Positions 26,634 through 38,177 of a DNA stretch of 64,000 nucleotides are shown here, piece after piece. Within the stretch, counting starts at the first letter, position 1; every line of letters begins with the position of its first letter. A program made the position numbers and the translations under genes. Under the pieces are notes generated by a model. The model saw only the letters and a program-made list of their open reading frames with translations, was not told the DNA's origin and ran no database searches. Origin of the DNA: Clostridium sp. (GTDB lineage Bacteria; Bacillota; Clostridia; Clostridiales; Clostridiaceae); NCBI GenBank assembly GCA_022773025.1, contig JALEZF010000007.1, positions 45,271-109,270 of the forward strand. Reading direction: 5' to 3'.

Positions 26634-28163
26634 ATGGCTAAGAAACCAGTAATGTTGATGATTTTAGATGGCTTTGGTCTTTCTGACAAGGTAGACGGAA
26701 ATGCTGTAGCAGCAGCAAACAAGCCAAACTTTGATAAGTATTATAAAAACTATCCTCACACTTCTTTAAGTGCTAGTGGTCTAGATGTAGGCCTACCAGA
26801 AGGACAAATGGGTAATTCTGAAGTTGGACACTTAAACATAGGTGCAGGAAGAATAATATATCAAGAACTAACAAGAATAACTAAGGAAGTTAAAGAAGGA
26901 AAGTTCTTTGACAATGAAGCATTAAACCTTGCTATGGACAATGCTCTTAAAAACAATTCTTCACTACATTTATTAGGCCTTTTATCTGATGGAGGGGTTC
27001 ACTCTCACATAGATCACCTAAAAGCTCTTTTAGATATGGCAAAGAAGAAGGGTTTAAATAAAGTATATGTACACTGCTTTATGGACGGAAGAGACGTACC
27101 ACCATCTTCAGGAAAAGAATTCCTAGCAGACCTTGAAGCATACATGGCTGAAATTGGAGTAGGAAAAATCGCTACTGTAAGTGGAAGATACTACGCTATG
27201 GATAGAGATAAGAGATGGGAAAGAGTTCAGCTTGCATATAATGCTATGGTTCTTGGTGAAGGAGAGAAAGCGGCATCTTCTAAAGAGTGCATAGAAGCTT
27301 CTTACCATGACAATAAGACTGACGAATTCGTTTTACCAACAGTAATCATGGAAGACGAAAGACCAGTTTCTACAATAAAGAATGGAGACTCAGTTATATT
27401 CTTTAACTTTAGACCTGATAGAGCTAGAGAAATAACAAGAGCTATAAATGACAAAGTATTCGATGGATTTAAGAGAGAAACTCTAAACCTTACTTATGTA
27501 ACAATGACTCAATACGATAAGACTATCGAAGGAGTTCACGTAGCTTACAAACCACAAAGCTATGAAAACACTTTAGGAGAGTATGTAGCAAGCAAGGGAT
27601 TAAATCAGCTTAGAATAGCAGAGACAGAAAAATATGCTCACGTTACTTTCTTCTTTAATGGAGGAGTAGAAGCACCAAATGCTAAGGAAGATAGAGCCTT
27701 AATACCTTCTCCAAAGGTAGCAACTTATGATATGCAGCCTGAAATGAGTGCAAATGAAGTTACTGAAGAAGTTGTAAATAGATTAAATGAAGACAAATAC
27801 GACATGATAATACTTAACTTTGCTAACCCAGATATGGTTGGACATACAGGAGTATTTGAAGCAGCAAAGAAGGCTATAGAAACTGTAGATACATGTCTTG
27901 GAAAAGTTGTAGAGAAGGTTCTTGAAAAAGATGGAACAGTCTTCATAACAGCTGACCACGGAAATGCAGAGCAGATGATAGATTACTCTACAGGAAATCC
28001 TATGACAGCTCACACATCTGACCCAGTACCTTTCTTATATATATCAAAGAATGATAAGGGACTAGAGGATGGAGGAAAGCTATGTGATATAGCGCCTACA
28101 ATGCTTGAAGCTATGGGACTTCCTCAGCCACAAGAGATGACAGGAAAATCTTTATTAAAATAG
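26634..28163 (+). CDS. gpmI: 2,3-bisphosphoglycerate-independent phosphoglycerate mutase
   Basis: 509 residues, typical length. N-terminal MLMILDGFGL metal site, catalytic Ser62 in MGNSEVGHLNIGAG, DGRDVPP, SGRYYAMDRDKRW and C-terminal NFANPDMVGHTG and FITADHGNAEQM. Mn-dependent interconversion of 3- and 2-phosphoglycerate. CGGAGGAGT precedes the ATG. Confidence 0.98.
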   Translation: MAKKPVMLMILDGFGLSDKVDGNAVAAANKPNFDKYYKNYPHTSLSASGLDVGLPEGQMGNSEVGHLNIGAGRIIYQELTRITKEVKEGKFFDNEALNLAMDNALKNNSSLHLLGLLSDGGVHSHIDHLKALLDMAKKKGLNKVYVHCFMDGRDVPPSSGKEFLADLEAYMAEIGVGKIATVSGRYYAMDRDKRWERVQLAYNAMVLGEGEKAASSKECIEASYHDNKTDEFVLPTVIMEDERPVSTIKNGDSVIFFNFRPDRAREITRAINDKVFDGFKRETLNLTYVTMTQYDKTIEGVHVAYKPQSYENTLGEYVASKGLNQLRIAETEKYAHVTFFFNGGVEAPNAKEDRALIPSPKVATYDMQPEMSANEVTEEVVNRLNEDKYDMIILNFANPDMVGHTGVFEAAKKAIETVDTCLGKVVEKVLEKDGTVFITADHGNAEQMIDYSTGNPMTAHTSDPVPFLYISKNDKGLEDGGKLCDIAPTMLEAMGLPQPQEMTGKSLLK

Positions 28164-28168
28164 ACACT

Positions 28169-28206
28169 AAGGATAAAACTCAAGGATGTTTGGGTTTTAT
28201 CCTTTT
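28169..28206 (+). terminator. Terminator-like hairpin between gpmI and eno
   Basis: AAGGATAAAAC pairs with GTTTTATCCTT across a 16-nt loop and is followed by TTGTGGTTTTT. Confidence 0.7.
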
Positions 28207-28307
28207 GTGGTTTTTCAAAGGTATTTTTTATTTATTGTAATAAATATATGGTTTTTGAATAAAACTAAGGCTGTATGAAAAAAATATAATTTAGATTTCA
28301 TCATTAA

Positions 28308-29618
<1,311 letters not shown>

Positions 29619-29634
29619 TTCTATAAAGGAAAAC

Positions 29635-29677
29635 TAAGGGCATTTCCAAAATCCTAATAGATTTTGGAATGTCCTTA
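29635..29677 (+). terminator. Terminator of the glycolytic operon
   Basis: A stem of about 18 bp: TAAGGGCATTTCCAAAATC (29635-29653) against GATTTTGGAATGTCCTTA (29660-29677). Few T residues follow, so termination efficiency is unsure. Confidence 0.6.
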
Positions 29678-29833
29678 AATACATTATAAAGAGTTTTAAA
29701 ATATTAGAATTAAATTTATATCTAAAATCAATTTTACATATTTACACTTTTATGTGGAAAGAAAAAAGAAGAGATATATGGATAAAAACCATAGATTTCC
29801 TTGAGATTTAACACAGTATTTCACAATAAGATG

Positions 29834-29862
29834 TTGTAAAAGTTATGTGAATATGATAGAAT
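29834..29862 (+). promoter_or_regulatory. Promoter of secG
   Basis: TTGTAA (29834-29839), 17 nt, TAGAAT (29857-29862), 38 nt before the secG start. Confidence 0.5.
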
Positions 29863-29900
29863 GTTAAAGTATTAATTAACCTAGGAATGGAGGAGTGGAT

Positions 29901-30134
29901 TTGAGTACTTTTTTCATAGCCTCAGAATTAATTTTGGCAATTGCCATGATTGTTGTGGTATTACTTCAACCAAGTAAAGCAGATGGCTTAAAGGGATTTG
30001 TTACCGGAACTACAGAAACATTTTTCAGTAAAAACAAATCAAGAACAAAAGAAGCATTTTTATCAAAACTTACAGTACTTGTGGCAATCTTACTCGCAGT
30101 AAATACTTTAGCTTTAAATTTTATAGGAAAGTAA
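29901..30134 (+). CDS. secG: Preprotein translocase subunit SecG
   Basis: 77 residues from a TTG at 29901, five nt behind GGAGGAG; a GTG at 29895 overlaps the SD. Two transmembrane segments (STFFIASELILAIAMIVVVLLQ and LTVLVAILLAVNTLALNF) flank the conserved cytoplasmic loop with LLQPSKADGLKG. SecG assists SecYEG-mediated export. Its position after eno is conserved in clostridia. Confidence 0.93.
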   Translation: MSTFFIASELILAIAMIVVVLLQPSKADGLKGFVTGTTETFFSKNKSRTKEAFLSKLTVLVAILLAVNTLALNFIGK

Positions 30135-30361
30135 AAGCTTCTTGCTGACTTATGTTTTTTTAGGAAAGTCTGCCTAATTATAAATAAGCCAGCTTTTTTC
30201 ACGAAAAGTTAATGTTACTTTTTATAAAGCTTTAAGGATATGCGAAAAGAAAGTCGAAGAGAAAAAAATATATATTATTCCCATTTTAGCAATAATATTG
30301 TATATTATATTTATGGGATTGTTATATAACATAATTAAAAACCTAGGAGGGAAACAATAAA

Positions 30362-32392
30362 ATGGATAGTAAGATTTATATCTTAGCTGCTATCGCAGGT
30401 GTGATAGCGTTAATCTTTGCGTACTTGTTAGCTAAGAGCATTCTTAAGCAAGACGCAGGAAATGACAGAATGAAGGAAATTGCAGCGTATATACAAGAAG
30501 GTGCTATGGCATTCTTAAATAGAGAATACAAGTACCTAGTTATATTCATAGCAATAATAACAGTTGCTATAGCAATATTCTTAAATTGGCAAACAGCAGT
30601 ATGTTTTATTGTTGGAGCTATATTCTCAATATTTGCAGGATATTTTGGAATGAAGGTTGCAACATCAGCAAATGTTAGAACTGCTGAAGCAGCTAGACAT
30701 GGACAAAGCCCAGCTCTTAAAATAGCTTTCTCAGGTGGAGCTGTTATGGGTATGAGCGTTGTTGGATTAGGTGTTTTTGGAGTAAGTGCACTTTTCCTTG
30801 CATTCAAGGGAGAAACTGCTTACTTAACAGGATTTGGTTTAGGAGCATCTTCTATAGCATTATTTGCTAGAGTTGGTGGTGGTATATACACTAAGGCAGC
30901 AGACGTTGGAGCTGACCTAGTTGGTAAGGTTGAAGCTGGAATACCAGAAGACGACCCAAGAAACCCAGCAGTTATAGCTGATAACGTTGGAGATAACGTT
31001 GGTGACGTTGCAGGTATGGGAGCTGACCTTTTTGAATCTTATGTTGGAGCTATAATATCAGCTTTAACTTTAGGAGCTGCTATGACAGCAGAAATCGCTC
31101 CACAAGCTATGATGTTCCCAATGATCTTAATGGCAGTTGGAATAATAGCTTCTATATTTGGTGCTATGATTGCTAGAAGCAGTAAATCAGAAAACCCACA
31201 AAAAGCTTTAAACAGCGGAACTTATATAGGTGGAGCTATAGTTATAGCTGCAACTGCTTTCTTAAGTAACGTTATGTTTGGAAACTTCAATGCATTCTTT
31301 GCTGTAACAGCTGGTCTTGTAGTTGGTATGGCAATCGGTAAGATCACAGAAGTTTATACTTCAGCTGATTTTAAATCTGTTAAAACTATAGCTGACCAAT
31401 CTCAAACTGGTCCAGCTACTACTATAATATCAGGACTTGCAGTAGGTATGAAATCTACAGTTGCTCCAATATTCCTTATTGCAGTAGGAATATTAGTTGC
31501 TTTCTATGTAATGGGTGGCGGAACTGATACACCTGCAGGACTTTATGGAATATCTCTTGCAGCAGTAGGAATGCTTTCAATCACTGGATTAACAGTTGCT
31601 GTTGATGCTTATGGTCCAATAGCTGATAACGCTGGTGGAATAGCAGAAATGTCACACTTACCTCACGAAGTAAGAGAAATCACTGATAAGCTAGACTCAG
31701 TAGGTAACACTACAGCTGCTATCGGTAAGGGATTTGCAATAGGATCAGCTGCATTAACTGCATTAGCATTATTTGCTTCTTATGCACAAGCTGTTAACTT
31801 AAAGGGAATTGACTTATTAACTCCTGTAACTCTAGTTGGAGTATTACTTGGAGGAATGCTTCCATTCTTATTTGGTGCTTTAACAATGGAATCAGTTGGT
31901 AAGGCTGCAAATGAAATGGTTGAAGAAGTTAGAAGACAGTTCAGGGAAATACCAGGAATCATGGAAGAAAAAGCAAAACCTGACTATGCAAGATGTGTTG
32001 AGATTTCAACAGCATCAGCATTAAAGGAAATGATGCTTCCAGGAGTACTTGCTATAGTTGCTCCTTTAGCAGTAGGTTTATTACTAGGTGCAGAAGCTCT
32101 AGGTGGACTTATAGGTGGAGCAGTTGTAACTGGTGTTCTTATGGCTATATTAATGGCTAACGCTGGTGGAGCTTGGGATAACGCTAAGAAGTATATCGAA
32201 GGCGGAGTTTATGGCGGAAAAGGAAGCAGCGCTCACAAGGCAGCTGTAGTTGGAGATACTGTTGGTGACCCATTCAAGGATACATCAGGACCTTCAATGA
32301 ACATCCTAATCAAGCTTATGACTATAGTTTCATTAGTTTTCGCTCCAGTAATAGCACAATATGGCGGAATACTATTAAACTTAATAAAGTAA
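30362..32392 (+). CDS. hppA: Membrane-bound ion-translocating pyrophosphatase, K+-dependent type
   Basis: 676 residues, about 16 TM helices. The PPi-site signature [20 protein letters not shown] and [19 protein letters not shown] is complete, as is the C-terminal [14 protein letters not shown]. The K+-dependence switch reads GNTTA452-A-I-G455-KG, with Ala and Gly where K+-independent enzymes have Lys and Thr, so it should need K+. Whether it pumps H+ or Na+ cannot be told from what I can read. A promoter TTGTAT-18-TTATAT lies at about 30298-30327, and CTAGGAGGGA precedes the ATG. It couples PPi hydrolysis to membrane energisation, fitting an energy-limited amino-acid fermenter. Confidence 0.96.
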   Translation: MDSKIYILAAIAGVIALIFAYLLAKSILKQDAGNDRMKEIAAYIQEGAMAFLNREYKYLVIFIAIITVAIAIFLNWQTAVCFIVGAIFSIFAGYFGMKVATSANVRTAEAARHGQSPALKIAFSGGAVMGMSVVGLGVFGVSALFLAFKGETAYLTGFGLGASSIALFARVGGGIYTKAADVGADLVGKVEAGIPEDDPRNPAVIADNVGDNVGDVAGMGADLFESYVGAIISALTLGAAMTAEIAPQAMMFPMILMAVGIIASIFGAMIARSSKSENPQKALNSGTYIGGAIVIAATAFLSNVMFGNFNAFFAVTAGLVVGMAIGKITEVYTSADFKSVKTIADQSQTGPATTIISGLAVGMKSTVAPIFLIAVGILVAFYVMGGGTDTPAGLYGISLAAVGMLSITGLTVAVDAYGPIADNAGGIAEMSHLPHEVREITDKLDSVGNTTAAIGKGFAIGSAALTALALFASYAQAVNLKGIDLLTPVTLVGVLLGGMLPFLFGALTMESVGKAANEMVEEVRRQFREIPGIMEEKAKPDYARCVEISTASALKEMMLPGVLAIVAPLAVGLLLGAEALGGLIGGAVVTGVLMAILMANAGGAWDNAKKYIEGGVYGGKGSSAHKAAVVGDTVGDPFKDTSGPSMNILIKLMTIVSLVFAPVIAQYGGILLNLIK

Positions 32393-32410
32393 TTTAGAGT
32401 TTTCATGATG

Positions 32411-32441
32411 ACCCTGTGAGTTTACTCACGGGGTTATTTTT
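32411..32441 (+). terminator. Intrinsic terminator after hppA
   Basis: CCCTGTGAG-TTTA-CTCACGGGG followed by TTATTTTTG. Confidence 0.88.
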
Positions 32442-32569
32442 GTGTTAAAGAGGATAGAATATAAATATTATATAGTGTATCATAATATTTTTAGTGATAT
32501 AGTTTATATATAGATTCTAATTGATGAGATTAAGGGGAAATTTATTTTAGTAAATAAGGAGGACAGTTT

Positions 32570-34813
32570 ATGATAAGTATAAAAGATATATTATTGAAAT
32601 TTATGAATGAACCTGCTTACAAGCCTATGCATATAAGCGAGCTTGCAAAGATTTTTGATATATCCAAAAGAGACGCTAGAGATTTTCAAGATACCATAAA
32701 AGCTATGGAGAAAGAAGGATTAATTATAAAGACAAACAATGATAAGGTTGCACTTCCAGAAAGAATGGGCATGATTGTAGGAAAGCTTTCAGTTCATCAA
32801 AAGGGCTTTGGATTTTTGATACCAGATGATGAAGAGCATCAGGATGTATTTATTCCAAGTTCTTTTATAAATGGAGCCCTTCATGGCGATAGAGTAATGG
32901 TTCAAATAACAAAAGAAGATATAGGCAAAAAGAAATGCGAAGGAGAAGTTGTAAAGATAATAGACAGAGCAAATAAAACTGTAATAGGTGTATTTGAATC
33001 TTCTAGAAACTTCGGATTTGTAGTGCCAGAAGATAAGAGAATCCAAAATGATATCTTTATACCAAAAGCAAAGACTAATGGTGCTGAGGACGGGGATGTA
33101 GTAATAGTAGAGATCATTGAATGGGCAGGAAAGAGAAGAAATCCTGAGGGGAAGGTCATAGATATTTTAGGAAAGAAAGGTGATAAGGGCATAGATATCC
33201 TTACCATCATTAAAAAACATGGTCTTCCAGAGGAGTTTCCGCCAAAAGTTCAAAAGTACGCTGAGGGAATAGAAGAAGAAATTCCAAAGAGTGAGTACAA
33301 GAGAAGGGTAGACCTTAGAGATGTTAGAATGGTAACTATAGACGGTGAAGATGCAAAGGATCTTGATGATGCTGTTTCTATAGAGAGATTAGAAAATGGA
33401 AACTATAAGCTTGGTGTCCACATAGCAGACGTATCAAATTATGTAAAGGAGCTTAATCCACTAGACAAAGAAGCCCTAAAAAGAGGAACCTCTGTTTACC
33501 TTATAGACAGGGTTATTCCAATGCTTCCAAGGGAATTATCTAATGGTATATGCTCTTTAAATCCTAAGGTAGATAGGCTTACTTTATCCTGTATTATGAC
33601 TATCGACAAAAAGGGAAAGGTCTTAGATCATGAAATAGTTGAAAGTATCATAAGAACAGATGAGAGAATGACTTATACTGATGTAACAAAGATACTTAAA
33701 GACCATGATGAGGAGCTTATAAATAGATACGATTATTTATATGACGATTTCAAGGCTATGGAGGAACTATGCAATATCCTTAGAGCAAAGAGATTAGGCA
33801 GAGGTGCTATAGACTTCAACTTTGAAGAAAGCAAGATAATCTTAAATGAAAATGGAAAGCCTATAGATATAAAACCTTATGATAGAGAAATAGCAAATAG
33901 AATGATAGAAGAATTTATGCTGGTTTGCAATGAAACAGTGGCAGAGCATATGTACTGGGCTAATGTACCTTTTGTATATAGAATTCACGAAGATCCAGAT
34001 GAAGATAAGCTTCAGCATTTTAGTGATTTCATATACAACATGGGTTATAGCTTAAAATCTTCAAGAGAAGTTCATCCAAAGGCACTTCAGGCAATTCTTG
34101 AAAAGGTTCAAGGAAAGAAAGAAGAAACAGTGGTTTCCACATTACTTCTTCGATCCATGATGCAGGCAAAGTATTCTCCAGAATGTGTAGGGCACTTTGG
34201 TCTAGCGGCAAAATACTATTGTCACTTTACATCACCAATAAGAAGATATCCTGATCTTATGATTCATAGGATAATCAAAGAATTTATAAATGGAAAGATT
34301 GATCCAAAGAGATCAGAAAGACTTTCAGGAATTGTTGACTATGCATCAAAACAGTCTTCAGATATGGAAAGACGTGCCCAAGATGCAGAAAGAGAAGTAG
34401 ATGATCTAAAGAAGGCAGAATACATGAGCGAGAGAATTGGAGAACAGTACCATGGTATAATCTCTTCAGTGACAAACTTTGGCTTCTTTGTTGAACTTCC
34501 AAACACAATAGAAGGTCTTGTTCATATAACAGAGTTAGATGATGATTATTATGTTTACGATGAGAGACATCTCTCCCTTATAGGAGAACTTACAAAGAAG
34601 ATTTATAGGCTTGGTGACGAAGTGAAGATAAAAGTTGACAGAGTAAATATAGATACTCACGATATATACTTCAAGCTTGTAGAAAATGAAAAAGATGAAG
34701 AGGTCTATGAAGATTTAGAGGAGGAGTTCGAAGAAGTAGTTGAAGATTTTGATGAAAACTATGACTATGAAGAAGAAGATTCCTCAGAGGATTTAGAAGA
34801 AGATCTTGATTAG
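32570..34813 (+). CDS. rnr: Ribonuclease R
   Basis: 747 residues. N-terminal winged helix (about 1-65), two cold-shock OB folds, the RNB catalytic domain with D258-G-E-D-A-K-D-L-D-D (the aspartates bind Mg), HFTSPIRRYPDLMIHR, then an S1 domain (GIISSVTNFGFFVELPNTIEGL, about 628-705) and a strongly acidic tail. A processive 3'-5' exoribonuclease that degrades structured RNA and works with SmpB/tmRNA in rescue of stalled ribosomes. AAGGAGGACAGTTT precedes the ATG. In many clostridia smpB and ssrA follow directly; here they are about 9 kb away. Confidence 0.97.
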   Translation: MISIKDILLKFMNEPAYKPMHISELAKIFDISKRDARDFQDTIKAMEKEGLIIKTNNDKVALPERMGMIVGKLSVHQKGFGFLIPDDEEHQDVFIPSSFINGALHGDRVMVQITKEDIGKKKCEGEVVKIIDRANKTVIGVFESSRNFGFVVPEDKRIQNDIFIPKAKTNGAEDGDVVIVEIIEWAGKRRNPEGKVIDILGKKGDKGIDILTIIKKHGLPEEFPPKVQKYAEGIEEEIPKSEYKRRVDLRDVRMVTIDGEDAKDLDDAVSIERLENGNYKLGVHIADVSNYVKELNPLDKEALKRGTSVYLIDRVIPMLPRELSNGICSLNPKVDRLTLSCIMTIDKKGKVLDHEIVESIIRTDERMTYTDVTKILKDHDEELINRYDYLYDDFKAMEELCNILRAKRLGRGAIDFNFEESKIILNENGKPIDIKPYDREIANRMIEEFMLVCNETVAEHMYWANVPFVYRIHEDPDEDKLQHFSDFIYNMGYSLKSSREVHPKALQAILEKVQGKKEETVVSTLLLRSMMQAKYSPECVGHFGLAAKYYCHFTSPIRRYPDLMIHRIIKEFINGKIDPKRSERLSGIVDYASKQSSDMERRAQDAEREVDDLKKAEYMSERIGEQYHGIISSVTNFGFFVELPNTIEGLVHITELDDDYYVYDERHLSLIGELTKKIYRLGDEVKIKVDRVNIDTHDIYFKLVENEKDEEVYEDLEEEFEEVVEDFDENYDYEEEDSSEDLEEDLD

Positions 34814-34897
34814 ACAATAGAAGGTTAGAGTTATCTTTTAAAGATATATATGAAAACTAAAAATTTTCTTTGAAAGTATTTAAAGTTAACTTTATCT

Positions 34898-34927
34898 AGG
34901 CTTACCTAAAGAGATTTGGGTAGGCCT
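34898..34927 (+). terminator. Hairpin after rnr
   Basis: AGGCTTACC pairs with GGTAGGCCT (9 bp, one G-U) around a 12-nt loop; no T tract, so only a possible terminator. Confidence 0.4.
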
Positions 34928-34954
34928 TCAAAATGTAAAAAAGGGGGCACATAA

Positions 34955-35725
34955 GTGGAAAGAAAATTTACATTGATAACAGGTGCTACATCGGGAATTG
35001 GTTTGGAGCTTGCAAAAGTCTTTGGAAAACATGGTCACAATCTTTTCATTACTGGTAGAAATGAAGAAAGGCTTAAAGAAATAAAAAATCACCTTCCCAA
35101 AGATATAGAGATAATAATAATTAAAGGTGATTTGGGAACCCCAGATTTTATAGACAGCATAAAAGAAAAGTGTAAAATAGAAAATATATTTATTGAATTT
35201 CTAGTAAATAATGCAGGTGTGGGTTCTTTCGGCGAATTTTATAATATAGATAAAGATGTAGATTTAACTATGATAGATATAAATATAAGGGCTTTAACTC
35301 ACCTCACAAAGTTGTTCCTTCCCGATATGATAAAGAAGAATTCTGGGGGAGTAATGAATATATGCTCCACTGCTGCCTTTTCACCAGGTCCATATATGAC
35401 GGTATATTATGCAACGAAAGCTTATGTCTTATCATTTACAGAGGGACTCAAAGAAGAAGTTTCGGGAAAAAACATAAAAATAAGTGCAGTATGTCCTGGA
35501 CCTACAAACACAGCTTTTCAAAGTACAGCTAAAGTTAAAAAAGCTGAATTTGCAAAAAAAGCACTTATGGAGCCAGAAGAAGTAGCAGTGATTTCATACA
35601 AAGACTTTATGAAAGGGAAAACTGTAATAGTACCTGGCTTAAATAATAAATTTTTAGTAATGGGTAGCAAAATATTGCCTAGGAAATGTCTAAGCAAAAT
35701 AATATGCAAAGTAAACGGAAAATAA
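34955..35725 (+). CDS. Short-chain dehydrogenase/reductase (SDR)
   Basis: 256 residues, GTG start behind AAGGGGGCA. Rossmann motif TGATSGIGLELAKVFG, NNAGVGSFGEF, and the catalytic Tyr151-xxx-Lys155 in VYYATKAYVLSF, followed by VCPGPTNTAF. A classical SDR of the DltE/YqjQ-like branch; arginine in TGRNEERL suggests NADP. The substrate cannot be inferred. It is bounded by hairpins on both sides and appears monocistronic. Confidence 0.88.
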   Translation: MERKFTLITGATSGIGLELAKVFGKHGHNLFITGRNEERLKEIKNHLPKDIEIIIIKGDLGTPDFIDSIKEKCKIENIFIEFLVNNAGVGSFGEFYNIDKDVDLTMIDINIRALTHLTKLFLPDMIKKNSGGVMNICSTAAFSPGPYMTVYYATKAYVLSFTEGLKEEVSGKNIKISAVCPGPTNTAFQSTAKVKKAEFAKKALMEPEEVAVISYKDFMKGKTVIVPGLNNKFLVMGSKILPRKCLSKIICKVNGK

Positions 35726-35776
35726 AATAGATATTTATTTATATTTTATAAAAATTAAAAGCTCAAAGCTCTGATA

Positions 35777-35816
35777 AATAAAGCGACTGAATGCAGCCGC
35801 TTTATTAAATTTTTTG
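35777..35816 (+). terminator. Intrinsic terminator after the SDR gene
   Basis: AATAAAGCG/CGCTTTATT stem with a 12-nt loop followed by AAATTTTTTG. Confidence 0.8.
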
Positions 35817-36031
35817 AAAATGAAATGGGAATATACTATAAGGAAAAAGGTAAATTTAGAATTAATAAGATGATGTGTGCACAAAATTTCACTTTGATTC
35901 AAGGAAAAATAGGGCTTTTGAAGCTAAATAGTTCATTTTTTCCTAATGAATTAGAAATTTAAAGGACTCATCATGGGTTAATTTTACCTAGGGGGATGAT
36001 TTATAATTTAAATAGAGGAAGTGATTATAGT

Positions 36032-38164
36032 ATGGTACTTAATAAGGATTGTACTGATATTTTAAAATATCTTTGGAATAAAGATGATTATGTAGCAATT
36101 CCTGAACTTGCAGAAATATACAAAGTAACAAATAGAGCTATAAGGTACAAAATAGATAAAATAGAAGATTTTCTAGTAACTAACGGATTTGATTACCTAG
36201 AAAAGCAACATAGTAAAGGTGTAAAGATAATAAAAACAAAAGATCTTGAGGAATTTCTAGAAGGATTCCTAGGAGAGCATACACCTTACAAGTATGTTTA
36301 CTCAAAAGAAGAGAGATTTGAATTTATGGTTATAAAGCTTCTTCAGAGCAGCAGTCCAATAAATCTATCTTACTTTGAAAAGACCTTATGCCTTTCCAAA
36401 AATACTGTTTTAAAAGAGATAAACGAAGTTGAAAGCTGGCTTAAAACTAAGAAAATAAATCTTATAAGGAAGCCAAGAGTAGGTATACAAGCTGATGGTG
36501 ATGAGATAAACAAGAGAAAAGCTATAATAGACATAACTTCCGAAACCATGTCCTCAGAGGACCTTTTAAACTATGTTTCTAGAAAGATGGTTCAATCAAA
36601 GATAAATAATCTTCAATTTGACATACTGTTTGCAGATATAGATGTAGATTTTTTAGACATAGTTATAAGAGAAGCAGAATATGAGCTGAAGAAAGAATTC
36701 AGTGATGAAGCTTACGGGGGACTCATAACCCACCTTTCTATAATGATAAAGAGAGTTCAGCTTCACAAGGATATATATTTGCCAAATGTAAACGAAGAGA
36801 TGATTCTCTACACCGAAGAGTACAGAGTAGCAAATGAGATGATAGAAAGAATAGAAAAACACTTTAATATAGAAGTGCCTGAAGGAGAAAAGAGCTATAT
36901 AGTTATACATCTTTTAGGAGCAAAGGTTTTAAAGGATGACAACCTATATAAAGGTTCAGGCCACAATATAGAAGATTTAAGAGATATAGTAATAAAGATA
37001 ACAGAAGAAATAGAGGATCTTTATGGAGTTCACTTTGGTGAAGAAAGGCAAAAGCTTATAGATGATCTTGTTCTTCATCTAAGACCTAGCATATATAGAA
37101 TGAAATATGGTTCAAAGCTTGTGAATCCAATGTTTGAAGAAATCAAGATGAGCTATAGAGATTTATTTTATAATGTGAAAGCAGCAATGATTCATTTAGA
37201 AAAATATGTAGGAAATGCAATAGATGAACAGGAGATTTCTTATGTTGTGATTCACTATGCAGCAGCCCTAAGAAATCTTGAAGAGAGAAATAGTCAAAAG
37301 ACAAGGGTAGTTTTAGTATGTGGAACTGGAATTGGAACAGCAAAAATGCTTTCCACAAAGATTCAGTCAAAATTCCAAGTTGAGGTTGTAGCGACTACAG
37401 CCAGCAGAAATATAGATGCCTTAGGTGATGAGCCTTATGATTATATAATAAGCACTGTAGACATACCACAGCTTAACAAAGACCAGTATATAAAAATAAG
37501 TGCATTGCTATTAGAAAAAGACTGCAAGAAGCTTGAAAAGTATCTAAACATAAAGCTGAAAGCAGATAACAGCTTTTATGAAGCACAACTAGTGAAAAGA
37601 TTAGTTGGAATAATAGAGAAGCATTGTACTATAAGAGATGAAAATACCTTAAAGTATGAGCTTTTATATGAACTAAAAAAGGAATATGAGTACAAAAAGG
37701 AAGAGCAAACTTATGTCCTAAGGGATTTAATAAAGAGCGATACTGTAAAGCTAAAATGCAATTGCAAAGATTACAAGGAAGCTTTATATGAAGGTTGTAA
37801 GCTTTTAATAGATAAGAATATAGTAAGTGAAAGATATTATGAAGAAGTGCTAAATAACATAGATATCTATGGTCCATATATAGTAATTGCACCTGGAATA
37901 GCACTATCTCATGCCAATGTGCCAGAAGATGTAAGGGGTACGGCTATGAGCATGGTAAATCTTAAATATCCAGTGAAATTTAATCATGCAACAAATGACC
38001 CAGTAAGGCTAATAATAACCTTTGCTACAGAAGATGAAGAAAAGCATCTAAATGCATTGTCTCAGCTTATGTCACTTTTCACTAATGCTGAAGACTTAAA
38101 TGAAATGATGCATACATCTTCAAAGGAAAAGGTGTTAGAAATTATAAATAAATACTCAAAATAA
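36032..38164 (+). CDS. BglG/MtlR-family PTS-regulated transcriptional activator (HTH-PRD-PRD-EIIB-EIIA)
   Basis: 710 residues from the ATG at 36032 (GAGGAA 11 nt upstream); an ATG at 35996 touches its SD and is less likely. Order: two N-terminal HTH domains, PRD1 and PRD2 (conserved SYIVIHLLGAKVL and ISYVVIHYAAAL), a GatB-like EIIB domain with Cys430 (VLVCGTGIGTAKM), and a C-terminal EIIA domain with His627 (GIALSHANVPED). PTS phosphorylation of these sites controls its activity. It precedes, by 13 nt, the transketolase and PTS genes, which are its evident targets. The EIIA domain closely resembles the separate IIA at 40072. Confidence 0.9.
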   Translation: MVLNKDCTDILKYLWNKDDYVAIPELAEIYKVTNRAIRYKIDKIEDFLVTNGFDYLEKQHSKGVKIIKTKDLEEFLEGFLGEHTPYKYVYSKEERFEFMVIKLLQSSSPINLSYFEKTLCLSKNTVLKEINEVESWLKTKKINLIRKPRVGIQADGDEINKRKAIIDITSETMSSEDLLNYVSRKMVQSKINNLQFDILFADIDVDFLDIVIREAEYELKKEFSDEAYGGLITHLSIMIKRVQLHKDIYLPNVNEEMILYTEEYRVANEMIERIEKHFNIEVPEGEKSYIVIHLLGAKVLKDDNLYKGSGHNIEDLRDIVIKITEEIEDLYGVHFGEERQKLIDDLVLHLRPSIYRMKYGSKLVNPMFEEIKMSYRDLFYNVKAAMIHLEKYVGNAIDEQEISYVVIHYAAALRNLEERNSQKTRVVLVCGTGIGTAKMLSTKIQSKFQVEVVATTASRNIDALGDEPYDYIISTVDIPQLNKDQYIKISALLLEKDCKKLEKYLNIKLKADNSFYEAQLVKRLVGIIEKHCTIRDENTLKYELLYELKKEYEYKKEEQTYVLRDLIKSDTVKLKCNCKDYKEALYEGCKLLIDKNIVSERYYEEVLNNIDIYGPYIVIAPGIALSHANVPEDVRGTAMSMVNLKYPVKFNHATNDPVRLIITFATEDEEKHLNALSQLMSLFTNAEDLNEMMHTSSKEKVLEIINKYSK

Positions 38165-38177
38165 GGAGGACAAAATT

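Noticed and set aside
30376-30807. A long minus-strand ORF (143 codons) opposite hppA
   Set aside because: A shadow frame of a highly conserved membrane protein gene, with no SD and no family resemblance.
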